From contig JAWQEG010001378.1 of assembly GCA_033782935.1 (NCBI GenBank), positions 347,501 to 411,500 of the forward strand: a stretch of 64,000 nt of DNA, read 5' to 3'. Below the pieces are notes generated by a model, which did not search any database, had not been told where the DNA came from, and worked only from the letters and a program-made list of their open reading frames with translations. The translations under genes were made by a program, and so were the position numbers. Below are positions 13,708 to 25,400 of the stretch, one piece after another. How positions within the stretch are numbered: position 1 is the first letter of the stretch; each line of letters opens with the position of its first letter. This stretch comes from Petrolisthes cinctipes (lineage: Eukaryota > Arthropoda > Malacostraca > Decapoda > Porcellanidae).

Positions 13708-13800
13708 CTGAGGCTGTGTGTGGGAGGTGAGGAGCAGCACCAGTACAGCGGTCCCAACACCAAGCCAAGCCAAGCAGAACAGACTCGTGCGTGACGCCAT
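13708..13800 (-). CDS. Candidate orphan first exon with signal peptide or anchor
   Basis: An ATG (GGGATGG context) opens 31 codons: a short N-terminus, then AWLGVGTAVLVLLLTS, and ends CAG|GTGAGG, a near-perfect phase-0 donor. It reads as a secretory or type II membrane N-terminus. No partner exon was found between it and the mutarotase (11143) on the same strand. It may be chance. Confidence 0.3.
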
Positions 13801-13829
13801 CCCACTCCTCCTCCACCTGCTCACCACCA

Positions 13830-16800
13830 CATTCCCAAACTTCTCTCTCATTCTCTTTCTACTGGCTTTTTGTCTCCCAACAGCTCCCCACAGTCTCTTA
13901 CCACATCAGCTTCTGCCTCTGTAGACTGCTCCAAGTAGTGATGGAGAACTGCTGTCTGAAAATATCTTTACGGCCTTCTCACTACTCACAAGAAATCACA
14001 AATTTGTATCTTTCAGTTTTAATAGGTTATACATATTTTGAGTACTGATTATTTCACAACTTTCTTGCCTCTTCACTTCTGCACGATAAAAAAAAATGGC
14101 TTTAAACACAGCAATACGGCCTTTCTTCAAAATCATGTCAATTCAAATGTTCTATATCTTTACCATTACATAACTATTATTAATGATGGAAAGCAGCTTC
14201 ACCACACCATTTACCTCTTCACCACTGTGAACTAATAAGTTAATACTTATGATGGACACTTAATAAATCATTGGCTTTGACGTGCTCTTATAAGTATCAA
14301 CGACCAACGGTGTATATTGTCACTATTGTGTGTGGTATAAATAGTATGTATGACGAGTCTGTTGTGAGCGTCCTGTTATCTCCTATCAGTCTGTTTACTT
14401 ATCACTAACCCCTTTTACCTGCCGAATACAGAGTGCTGACCTAAATAGCAATACCTAAAGAAAATGGCTAACGTCTTATTCATAATCTATTCCTTTTGCT
14501 GCTACCAGATGACATTATTTTCTTGTCGAAGGGAACCATTACCGACAATCAATAGTTTAAGGAAAGAATTATACTTGGTATGTACATACATTGGAGAGCT
14601 ATTGAATCCTCAAAACTATGCCAGGAAACAAACTACTTCTCCATGTTAAAAATTGAGTGTCTGTTTCGTTGCACAGGTTGGAAGTAAAAGTAGCCCTCCA
14701 GTTCACCGTCAAGAGAGAATCCTAAAAAACAATTGCAGAAACTAATAACAGCTTTTGCGCCTTAATACGTGTTATGCTATTACTTCTTTGGAACGTTGCT
14801 TAACCTTGCTCTCAACGATCGCTACGACTAAGACTATTGTTCCAAAGAAATAGCAAATTGTGTTTCACTCGTTAAGCTCAGTTGCCCTTACTCTCACAAT
14901 ACCCCTTTTTCCCTCCCCCTCAAAGAAAAAAAAATCCTTCCACAGGTACCGAGTCCCTAACACGTCTTGAGAAATTCGTTCTTCATCTCTACACTCCATC
15001 CATGGATAGGATAACCTTCCCTCTTCACTTGATACAGCCCTCTTTCCCTTAAGACCTTTGTGAAGAGACAGTAACTATGACACGGAGTTGTGATGCTTTC
15101 CACTTCATTTTTCCGACACTGCCATACGAGTGGACAGCCTTGCCTGGTTGTCGCCTTGTGTAAATGCAAAAAAATTTATTCACTTTCGAGTTTCCTTTTG
15201 CTGAATGAGTTTGAGTTTCCTTTTGCTGAATGTAGATGAACCTTATTAGGCGTCCAAAATAATTACTATTGATTAATATACACTTTCATAATATACACAA
15301 GTCATGCATTTTTAACTTTTATATAATATCAACCTTTTATCGTGTTTGGCAAGCAAAAAATAGAGTAATAATGGTCGCGTAAATACTTTCCAATCTTTTT
15401 AAGCACTCGCTGTCTATCCTGTTCTATCATTTGGTATTCTGTTCATGGACATATAACACACACATACAGTCTCAGACAAAATGAACAATCTCGGGATCGG
15501 GTGAACGCACATGTGGCGTCTATCGTATATTCTTTCTATTCGGATATTCGTCCCCCATGCACCCCACCCCGGTGCTTTATATTTGCACAAGCTATAATCA
15601 AACTGTATGGTGCTTGGGTGAACCAAGCTCGTGGATATCGTTTGGCTGCTTGGATTTTGGTGTAATACTAAAAAGGGCAACAGGAATAATCATACCTACA
15701 GTTGGTATTTATGTCCACACACGTAAACACAACAGTGTGTGCTTGTTCTCTCACTCTTTATAGTTCCCTCTATCTTGGTTCTGCCACTCGGATAATTATA
15801 GTATAGGCCTACGCGTTCATAGATTATCGGTAAATATGTGATTCTGCATATTGTGCCTACTACAGTCCTTCTATTAAAGCAATATGATATACATACTTTA
15901 TCTCCTTTTCTCAAATTATGTACAAACATATATATTCACGAGTTGGTGCAGGGCAGCATAGTTGATTCTCGGTAGGCTAGCCTACAACTAGTCAGTGCTG
16001 GACTGGAGAAATCACACTGGTGTGATTGTCAATGACGTGAAATAAAACCCACACTTGTCATAATCTGATACAGCATCTGTTGCGCCATACTATATTGAGC
16101 AAAACGTGCCACAAACAGTAAATTGTATTAGAGAGGCAGTACCCGTGTATTCTCCATTAAAGGAGAACAAAGAAAGGCAACATCAATGTGTCACACCCAT
16201 CGTATAGATCGTGTAAACACCTTAATACTGTAAAAATAACTACAACTGTAATATTAAGTTTGTCATATTTAGTGTTTAAGATCTGTCATCAATTTCACTT
16301 AGAAAAGGATACAGACAAATACACTTGTACTGTAGTTGCATTTCAGTTTTTCAGGTTGAAATAGAAGTAGGTTACACACCCATCACGTCTCGCGACAAGT
16401 CTCCCTCACCCCCAAAATAATCATACGAGGAGAGATAATATAGTATTAACTCTTCCAGTTGTTTCAAGTATCATCGCTGCAAAATTTCAGATGTCAATTA
16501 AAAAACTACAGTACCGGGTATCTAAAATATATTTTATCTGACGTGTTAACTTTTAAGCGAGAATACTTTCGCAGCTACTATAGGTTTCAAATTCTGGCTA
16601 CGCCAAAATCAATTATTATCGTCAAATAAACTAACAAGTGTTTATGAAAACAAAGGGTTTCTCAGATACAGTCATGTTATAATTCCTTGGATTAACTCTG
16701 TATTTTGCTAAACAGTTTATATTGATAGGAAAGACGGTGGGTTTCTTCACTGAGCAACTTTATCTGGGGTTATCCATTTTGAATAATAAAGAAATAATAT

Positions 16801-17889
16801 CACAGCCATCATTGGAGCCTTGACATTAGCAGCCTGCATAGTGCATCCATTGTTGGGAGCTCAACAGTGACAGGACGTGAATGAGTGATAAGAAAACTCA
16901 CGTTGCCCATGCTCCGATGTCGCATTTGGTTTACGGATTTACCTACCTTGTGTATATGCATTATATTTCTTAAACACAAACACACACAAAACCAGTGAAA
17001 ATTTATAAACATTGATGTCGCGGATTTCAAATACGAGTATTGGGCGTGAGTTATACAATAGGTCTTCTACGTCAAGAAATATTAAAATGTTTCTCTGAAG
17101 ACACGGATGCGTACTATAGATAATATGAAACTTAGTGAGATTTGCAATAACACCTCGAGAGGTCATGATCATGGTGGCATTTTATTATTACCTTCAAACT
17201 TTTCACGATCGGCGCGCTACACTCTGATCTGACGAGTCTATGTATGCGATATTTCAAACGCTGTTTAATATTTATAACTAAGGTGCAGATGTATATAACC
17301 CAGCATGCAGACGCATAAATATACCCAAATTCAGAAAAGAAACTTTAAGGTTAGAATAAATATGTCATGTAAACATAATTTGGATTATTTTTTGTAAACA
17401 AAGCTGGGATGCGGCTGACAGCACTCTGGTCACAGGACAACTGGAGCGTAAAAATTAAAATTCAACAAGATATCACTCATATCTAGCTTCAGATGTAATC
17501 ATTACAAAGGATTATTTATATTTCATGAAATACTAATTACACTGTTCTTCATAATTAATTCTCAATGAGGTAATTATTACTTATTACTAAATGTGGTCAA
17601 CAGAGAACTGAAGTATCAGCAAAGAGAAAACGGAAGCCAGCTACTGAATGTTCAAGGGAAACCTAACCATTTTTCTAGAAGTAGTATGTGATATCTAAGT
17701 TCGTGGATTATTCTCATCGATCCTCATTGTACTCTCTCCAATAAATTGATATTCATCCTGTAAAATGAACACCAAGACGGAGCTGCCTAATCAAAGTAAC
17801 TTCAAATTTATGACCCCTAGTATACCATTAGCCTACATACATATTACATAATCTAAGTAAGAATCTATTATACTCTTACACGTATTGTA
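13830..17889. other. About 4 kb without recognisable gene
   Basis: AT-rich and non-coding on both strands as far as I can see. The only structure noted is a tandem duplication of GAGTTTCCTTTTGCTGAATG at about 15187-15230. Confidence 0.6.
15187..15230. repeat. Two-copy tandem repeat, about 25-bp period
   Basis: GAGTTTCCTTTTGCTGAATG occurs twice back to back with a short spacer. Confidence 0.8.
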
Positions 17890-18099
17890 CACTCGAGCTC
17901 GTAAATTCGCGACTACGTCCCCAAATGTTTATGTCATTTGAGCTGGTAACGCTGTGTGGGGAAGGTGTCATTGTAGGTGAAGATTTTATCATGTCCCTCT
18001 ACTATGTTCCACCTACTTTGATTCCTCCCAAAATAAATGTTACCAGCTCAAATAGCATTAACATCTAAATATGTGGTCGCGAATTTACGAGCTCGGGTG
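17890..18099. mobile_element. 210-bp MITE with about 65-bp inverted repeats
   Basis: The left arm runs from CACTCGAGCTCGTAAATTCG to TTTGAGCTGGTAAC. The right arm is its reverse complement with about 80-85% match. TA flanks both ends (17888-17889, 18100-18101). No coding capacity. Confidence 0.85.
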
Positions 18100-19857
18100 T
18101 ACGTAAATATCAGTTCTGTCTCGGTTTTAGGTTTTCACTACATATTCACGGTTTTTTATATATATTAAATTTCATGATAAAAGTGGATAGCCCATTTAAG
18201 TTTTGTAGCAGACTCTCAATTATTGTAAGCGAGGGAAGATAAGCAGGCATAGCTTAAGCCACAAACCACATATACCGCTTGGGCTACGGGTTGGAAAATA
18301 GACTATAGGGCCCCCTAGGCATCGGGATTAGTAGGATAGTGGTACGATGGATTTAAATAACGGTGTGAGGCGAGGGTGTGGTCTCAAGGAAATGCGTTGG
18401 GCGAGATGATGGGGGACAAAGTGTAACGGGGATGGATAGGATTTGAGGCATATGTTGTATATGTATGGCTATAGGTTTGGGGAGTTTGGTCATAAAGGAA
18501 AAGAATGAAGAGAGGTAATTGTGGTGTAATTATAGGGGTGAATGGCCCTCATTTGACCAACGTGTGTTTGTGTGTGGTATGGACAGTACATGTGGTGAGG
18601 GATTGAGGGAGGGAAGAGGAGGACTTGGATGGAGGGGTAAAGTGAGGTAAAGCAGGGGAAAGCGATAAGGACTTGCTTTTAATGATCACAATAGGGCACT
18701 ATACAACAGTTCTGTACAACTAAACCATACCGTCTCCTGTCACACCCGCTCCGTCATCTATTATACATACACTCACGGCCAAGACCACTCTATAAGAGTG
18801 ATCGTACTCACGGCCATGTCTACACCAAGGCCTCAAACGCCTGTTCTCATCATAACGTAATCTCATGGGTGTAGTGAAGACACCACACACGCGCAATTGC
18901 ATACGAAAAATATAATTATCAGTGTTTCAGTGGATAGTGCTGTCATCATCAGTGGTCAATAAAGAGTGGAAGAATGACGTGTTGTACATTACAGCTCAGA
19001 TTATGATGCCTTTATAGGCAGTAGGTGGGCCAGATGACAGGCCAATAACTGACTAATCCAACTGTTCTTTCCTAATCCTTCCTTCTATTATTAACTTGAT
19101 TTGTTGCCCCCATCATTTCACTGTCTGATATTAACTTTATACTCGCCACTTTCTGATGTGAGTGGTCGACTTGTGGTTGGTTTTATTGCAAGTACTGGCT
19201 GTAGCCATTTTTCATCACGTTTATGAAGCGAAGCAGGGGACAGATTCGTATAAACTAGATCCAATAATGAGGTCCCTAATGGATTCCCTCCTTATCCCGC
19301 CCAAACTGGGCAGGTCAGACATAGACCTGCCTGGAGGTCATGCCAGTCCCCACTCATTCTCCCTGACACACGCACATTCTTCCAATCTGTCTTGGATACT
19401 GGAAATGGTGGTAGTGTTTACCGAACCGGCTTGATATATAATGTATTATTCGTGTATGAAAGTGTGGGTTTTGTGCACTTTCATTGCTATTCACGTCACT
19501 GTGATTCCCGTAGCCAATGCGGCTATCTATCTCAACGGTTAAAGAATGGGATTGGTTGTAGGTGAAGATAAAAATGAATTATTTTCCCGAAGTGGGCTAA
19601 AGAAATCTGTTAGAGAATAAAATTAGCCACACCAGAAACTATAAATGTCATATTAATCTACAGCCAATCATTTTGTCTGATGAGTTGTCTGAAAATAGCT
19701 CACATTCGCTTGATCCACTGAGTCATGGGAGTGAGTCACTGAAGGTATTACATGTGTGCAAGGAACATAATAATACCTTCAAGGCAGCTGTAACTTATTC
19801 GGGTACGCAATTACAACACCTTGCAGTTCATTACCACTGTGTGATTCATAATTTAGG

Positions 19858-20184
19858 GGAGGTGGCCGAGTGGTTAGTGTTCTGGACTCATATCCTAGAG
19901 GTCGGGAGATCGATCCTCTCAGGTGAGGGCCTGAGAATATTTACTCTTCCGATTTGAGTTTGAGGCACTAACTATAAGGCCACCGAACGTCGTAAAACAC
20001 CCTCGCTGGTACCATAACAGCTGCAGTATTTGGGAATTACCCTCACTTCCCTCCCTCTGTGGCTGGGTACCAGTTCGGAAGTCGTGACGTGTGTGTGTGA
20101 GCAGCAGTTGACCTGGGCCACGGTAACGGGCTTGATTAAGCCTATGTCCAGTGTCGGAACATATAAAAAAAAAAAAAAAAAAAA
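19858..20184 (+). mobile_element. tRNA-derived SINE with poly(A) tail
   Basis: The 5' head has a pol III A box TGGCCGAGTGG (19863-19873) and B box GATCGATCC (19908-19916), 35 bases apart, as in a tRNA. It is followed by an unrelated body of about 240 bp and a 20-A tail. The A box resembles class II (Leu/Ser) tRNAs. It is not a functional tRNA: the acceptor stem and body do not close. Confidence 0.8.
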
Positions 20185-20198
20185 CTAGATGAGATAAC

Positions 20199-20927
20199 CT
20201 GGGCCTCAAACCTCACTGAGACTCATCTCAACACCCTACAGACCATACAAAACAGAGCCCTAAGAACAATCACAGGCTGCACAGCTACCACACCTACAGA
20301 CCACTTACACCACGAAACCAAAATCCTCAAGATTAAGGACCACCTTGACATGAGAGGCACACAAACACTTGCTGCAGCCTCCAGAAATCTACGCCACCCA
20401 CTACACTACATGGCAAAACACCCAGAGATGCCAAGAAACATCAAAACAACCCCCAGTACACGATACCATAAACAAATACTATCATCTCTTACACCCTGCC
20501 CACCCCAAACCAGTCTCCAAAAACACATCCACACCCAAATCACCCACCAATCCATCAAAAAATTTAAAAACAACACCCTGCTACATGCACGACCCCCTGA
20601 CATCCACCCATCAGAATCCTCCCTTCCCCGCGAAGACAGAATCCACCTAGCCAGGTTGAGAAGCGGCCACCATCCGGCTCTTCTGACATATCAAAAGAAA
20701 CTAGATGGAACCATCACAGATACCTGCCCAGGATGCAACACAGCACCCCATTCTATTAAACACATTATGGAAGACTGCAACGAACACAACGACACTCGCC
20801 AACAATACAACATACACTCACTGAGGACACTGTGGGAAAGCCCGGTTCAAGCCATAGCCTTCCTCAAGAGCTCGGGGCTGTTCGGCCAGACAGCTTGAGG
20901 AACTTCAACAACAACAACAACAACAAA
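20199..20927 (+). mobile_element. 5'-truncated non-LTR retrotransposon (LINE) 3' end
   Basis: Closely similar to 52158-52870. The frame stays open for about 180 codons at 20350-20898 and ends in a cysteine-histidine motif CPGC...HSIKHIMEDC typical of LINE ORF C-termini, then TGA and a (CAA)n tail. The strand is strikingly C/A-rich and G-poor. It has no reverse transcriptase and is presumably dead on arrival. Confidence 0.85.
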
Positions 20928-20929
20928 GA

Positions 20930-22423
20930 TTTAAATGGTTTGGAGATCATTCCGTCCATCAAAATGTTCATCTCCGCAAGCAATGCCCCCTTATCCCCAC
21001 CTGTAATGTAAAGGAAGGCAACTCTTGATTTAAAAAAATGGGTTCCAGCACTCCAGTTGAAGTGTCTACTGTGTATATTTTTAAAATATTTAAATATTTA
21101 TATATATATTTTGTGTGTGTGTGTGTGTGTCAAAAGAAAGCGATCGAAGGCGAACGATGATTATTATGATAGGCATATACAGTACATAATTTATATAGTT
21201 GTGGTGATTGCAGAGAAAATTATATATACATAATGGGTGAACAGTGTTTTTGCATGAGAGGATATGAAAAAATTTAACTAATGAAAATAATGTTGTGGCA
21301 GACCAAGGGAGTGTGAAGAATGTGAATAGGGCTAATGAGGGAAGTCGGGAGTGGATTTGAAAGTGAGAGAATATAAGTGAGGACAAGGAAGTAGTAGGCT
21401 ACGTAGAAGAATTAAATGGGGAGGGGGAGGTGAAGGTGAAGGATATGGTTGAGATTAGTGAGGGGACTGACTGACATGTAGAGTATGGGTCCGTCCAATC
21501 ACGAGGCTATAGGGGGCGAGTATATTCATCACGTGGTCTGATATCGTTGATCCCTTGGGAGTCACGTGTGTTTGTGCGCTTTCCAGTGTGGCCGCAGCTG
21601 TGTGAGCGCGCATGGGGGTGGTCATGGTGGAATATTTTATAAATCTTCGGGTGTTTGTTTATGTTGATGATGTCATTTACTAGCGCTGCTAACTTAGGAT
21701 GGTATATCTACGTACAGTATGTGTCCTTTATCAGGGTAAGGTATAGTTTTGGCATTTTGGGAAATAAAATTTCTTCCAAACTATTTCAAGCAAACAGGCT
21801 ACCTTTATTACTGGTTGATCTGATCTATTTCATTGCATATAGTTTGATTGGAGGAATCGCAACCCTCCAATGTACCCAAATTCCCCTCAAGTGGCTACAA
21901 TTATGCTACTGTCGGGGTGGACATGAACACTATAACTATGTACTCATAGTGAAAGTCTCTAAGATGCCATCTATCCGCAAGATTCTTTATGATAAACAAA
22001 AAGTAAGAGGACAAAGTCTGGGATATGTTCTAAAGAATGGGGATTTGAAAAAAAAAAATATATATATATAGGGGGAACAGGAACCACATCGTCTGGCAAC
22101 ACTGAATTCACATTTGTCCCTGTCCAGTGTCCACTCCCCCGACTCCCACTCCCCACCATCCTATTAAGAGTGCGGTCAGTACTCACTACTCAGTAGTCGG
22201 TACTATCATGCTCCTGGCTCACTCAGTACCTCCCATGGACTGACTGAGAACGGGCGTCGTGTCCCTATCTGCTCTCATTTCCGTTTCACCTACTCCGTTA
22301 TATCCACAAAGGAAGGAGAACAAGAAAGTACTTATAACGTATAGGGTTTGTGTGTGTGACTCTGAAGTTCGCTCACAACAGGACATTACATTTTCCCGCC
22401 ACTAAACGAAAACTTGGGACACT
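20930..22423. other. Non-coding stretch upstream of the candidate SLC17 first exon
   Basis: Contains a (GT)n run at about 21112-21130 and two CACGTG E-box palindromes (about 21534 and 21563). No gene was recognised. The E-boxes could be promoter elements, but the distance to 22424 is large. Confidence 0.4.
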
Positions 22424-22490
22424 ATGGAACTCTTTAACTTGTGGCCCGAAATGAGGCGATCGGACAGAAAAAAGCCATCCCGTTATACCA
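22424..22490 (+). CDS. Candidate first coding exon of the SLC17 gene
   Basis: ATG with G at +4 opens 22 codons (MELFNLWPEMRRSDRKKPSR...) and ends ACCA|GTAATA in phase 1. This fits the exon at 28700 exactly (A|AA, Lys). An in-frame TAA lies six codons upstream of the ATG. The basic, soluble N-terminus and the resulting length (493) suit the family. The donor is weak and the 6.2-kb intron is unverified. Confidence 0.42.
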
Positions 22491-25400
22491 GTAATATACA
22501 CAACCCTCCTAGAATTGTCATTGCATTGTAGCCTAATGGAGTATCACATATCTAAGTTCCTTCGAGGCGCGTACTCGAGGAATCTCATTTAATCAAGTAT
22601 TATACCCATATTTATTCACACCTCATACTTCATTTATTTATTCACTTAATATACGATACATAATAAAATTATTTTTTGTGTAAATATATTACTGTGCAAG
22701 GAGATAAAAACCTATCTGCGGGTCAAGCAAGATGTGCCATACTCCAAGAGAACACCAACATACAGAGTGGGAGGATCCACATGGTGATTCCACTCCTCTC
22801 CTCTCCTCCACACGTGAGTTACACCCACTTTGTATACGTACACGGTTACTCTTCTGGGCAACTGACTAGAATTGATCGCTCTCACATAATGAATTATATA
22901 CGATTTCATATGATAAATTACATTATTTTGTTCTCGGTAGTTTGCGCAGGTCCTGATTACTGTACGACACGTTTTTTACTATTTTCAAAATATTCCGCAG
23001 CGATCCCAAACATGCAACAATAAGCGAGCGGTTTTGTCTTCAATAATTACACTATAGGTTGGATATGCATGAATAATTCTTAAAACTATAAATCAGTTTG
23101 TTCAAGATAACTGGATATTATATTAGAGAGAAGGGGTCGTCAGAAATATGTAGGAACAGCAGCGTCTAAATATACTGTATACGGGTCTGTATACTATGTA
23201 CTGCAGTGGTTCCCAAACCCATGGTCACGACCCAAATGAGGGTCGCATGGGTGTTCCTGAGGGTTGCGGGATGGCTACAAAATTAATAAAACATAAAAAT
23301 AAATAAATAAGAGAGAGATTAGAAGTAAAACTAATTCAAACATAATTAGTAACATCATAATTGTGGAATATAAATCGTCATTCAAACTAGTAATTATGGT
23401 AAAATTTATTAACCTTTTTCAAATGGATAAAACTAAAATAATACTGAAATAATATTTCATCCTTGAGGGTCGCCAGGCAAAAATAATTTTATGTTCAGGG
23501 TCACGACAAAAAAAAAGTTTGGGAAACACTGATGTACTGTATAGCACAGTCCACTCAGTGGACTGTGCTGTATAGGTCCTCCTTTTCACAATGTAATGTT
23601 CGACTGCAAAATAATGTAGGAAACTGCCGATATTTTGGCTGGGAAGTGGGTAGCTTCTGAACCAACACTTCACGACCAAGAGGGCCTCCTGACGAATCAC
23701 ACAGAAGAATGTCGATAACCATTTCACAATTACTATAAGGTTCTTTTATTGACACATTGGGAGCTGGATAGCGATTTCTAGAAAAAAAAGCTAAGATTAA
23801 TCCAAGTCTGTCTTAATCTTGGCCAAATCGAGCCTCGCCCATGCCCGAGAGTTTAATACTGTTTACTGGGTGGTTACTGCCATGACTGGGCACCATGGTG
23901 GGGATGGTCTTGCCTGGCTGACGTTCGGGAGAGTATCTCATCAGAGATAGATACTAGAACTGAAACCCTACAACTTTAACTAATAATATCACTCGTTACT
24001 CTAAAACAAATTGATTGATGATGCTATGGCATCTGGCGGCGCACCAGCCAGGGTCATATACGGTACCGCTAATAATACTCTAAAACAGGACAGTGAAGTT
24101 TTCGTTCCAATTAACCAAACAATGCACTCACAGTATCATCAACACAGCATGCGATAAGATGTTTGTCTCGTCTTTGGTAGCTGTTTCACTTAATATAAAT
24201 TTCGCCATTTACTATTTCACCTTCCATTTGCAAAATTACTATAACGTTTACTCGAAAAGATCGTAAATCAGACTGTAAGTAATTGAAATATATGTCCTAA
24301 AGCAACATCAAAAGAGTTACTTATTTTTCACCTACACGAGTGATCCACATTTTTTCGATTCTACTAATAACAAACAACTAATACTTATACTAACGTCAGA
24401 CGATACAGAAAAGCGCAGAACCAGGTCAATAGGAAAAAAAAAGCCTGTTTCTCTAATACGAGAAAAACCTTTACATTTAGTTCCAAAAGCATCATACGTC
24501 CTTAGTACATCTGTATATGAAACTGAAGACGTTCGTGTGCTAACGGTATCCTCGGAATTTCAATAATTCTCTCAACAGTCAACACCATGATAAAGTCGGA
24601 CTGTAGGGGGTTGGAGAAGACTGTGTTAGGGCTCAATGATTTGTACTTACAGCTCGCTACCTGTGCCATTTATAAAGATAGACACCAGCATTTTGTCCAG
24701 ATGGAACGAGGCTATAAAGTCTTATATAACACAAAGTACTTTATAAATGGTTATGGGCGCAATAGGAGCGGTTTTTATCTTGGTGTACGGAGGTGACAAA
24801 CCATGGAGGAGGGTTCACGTGTAATATTGGTCCAAGGGTGGTGCTAATCTTGCCCTCAGGTCATTATGGGAGGGCAGGGTCAACGGACTTGGGGTTTACG
24901 CTGATTGGTTGGACAACTTACTCCACCTCTCTCGATCTTGATTAACACACACACACACACACACACACCGCACATGCGTTCGGGTAGTTGCTAGGTATCT
25001 GAGGTCATTCAATGCCTTGGAATTAGTAGACCACGGATGGATCGCTGCATTATTTACAACTGTACATGACTTTATAATTACATTCCTTAACAATGCCTTT
25101 TCGTGACTGCCTTACTAGATCAACGTTATTAGGGTCTTGATTGCCGTCAGCTTATAGGGTATGTTTTTTTTATCTATTTACTTTTTTTTAATGCACCATA
25201 GCGTCAGACAATAGATCGGAAACAAAACATGAAAGGTAGACGGGATCCAAGAAGCACAAATGACTTCAGGCACATCTTTTGTGTGTGGCTTATTTTACAT
25301 TCGATAAAAAAATGGAAAACTTCCCTCCATAATTATGAGGTTTTGACATAACGAAGAATATGTTATCTCTGGCTTGCAATAAAGTGTAAGAACAAGATAC

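Noticed and set aside
19858..19930. Possible tRNA-Leu or tRNA-Ser gene
   Set aside because: A and B boxes are present, but the acceptor stem does not pair and the sequence continues into a SINE body with poly(A).
20350..20898. 182-codon open frame as a host gene
   Set aside because: It repeats at 52.1-52.8 kb next to a reverse transcriptase and ends in a (CAA)n tail; it is a LINE 3' end.
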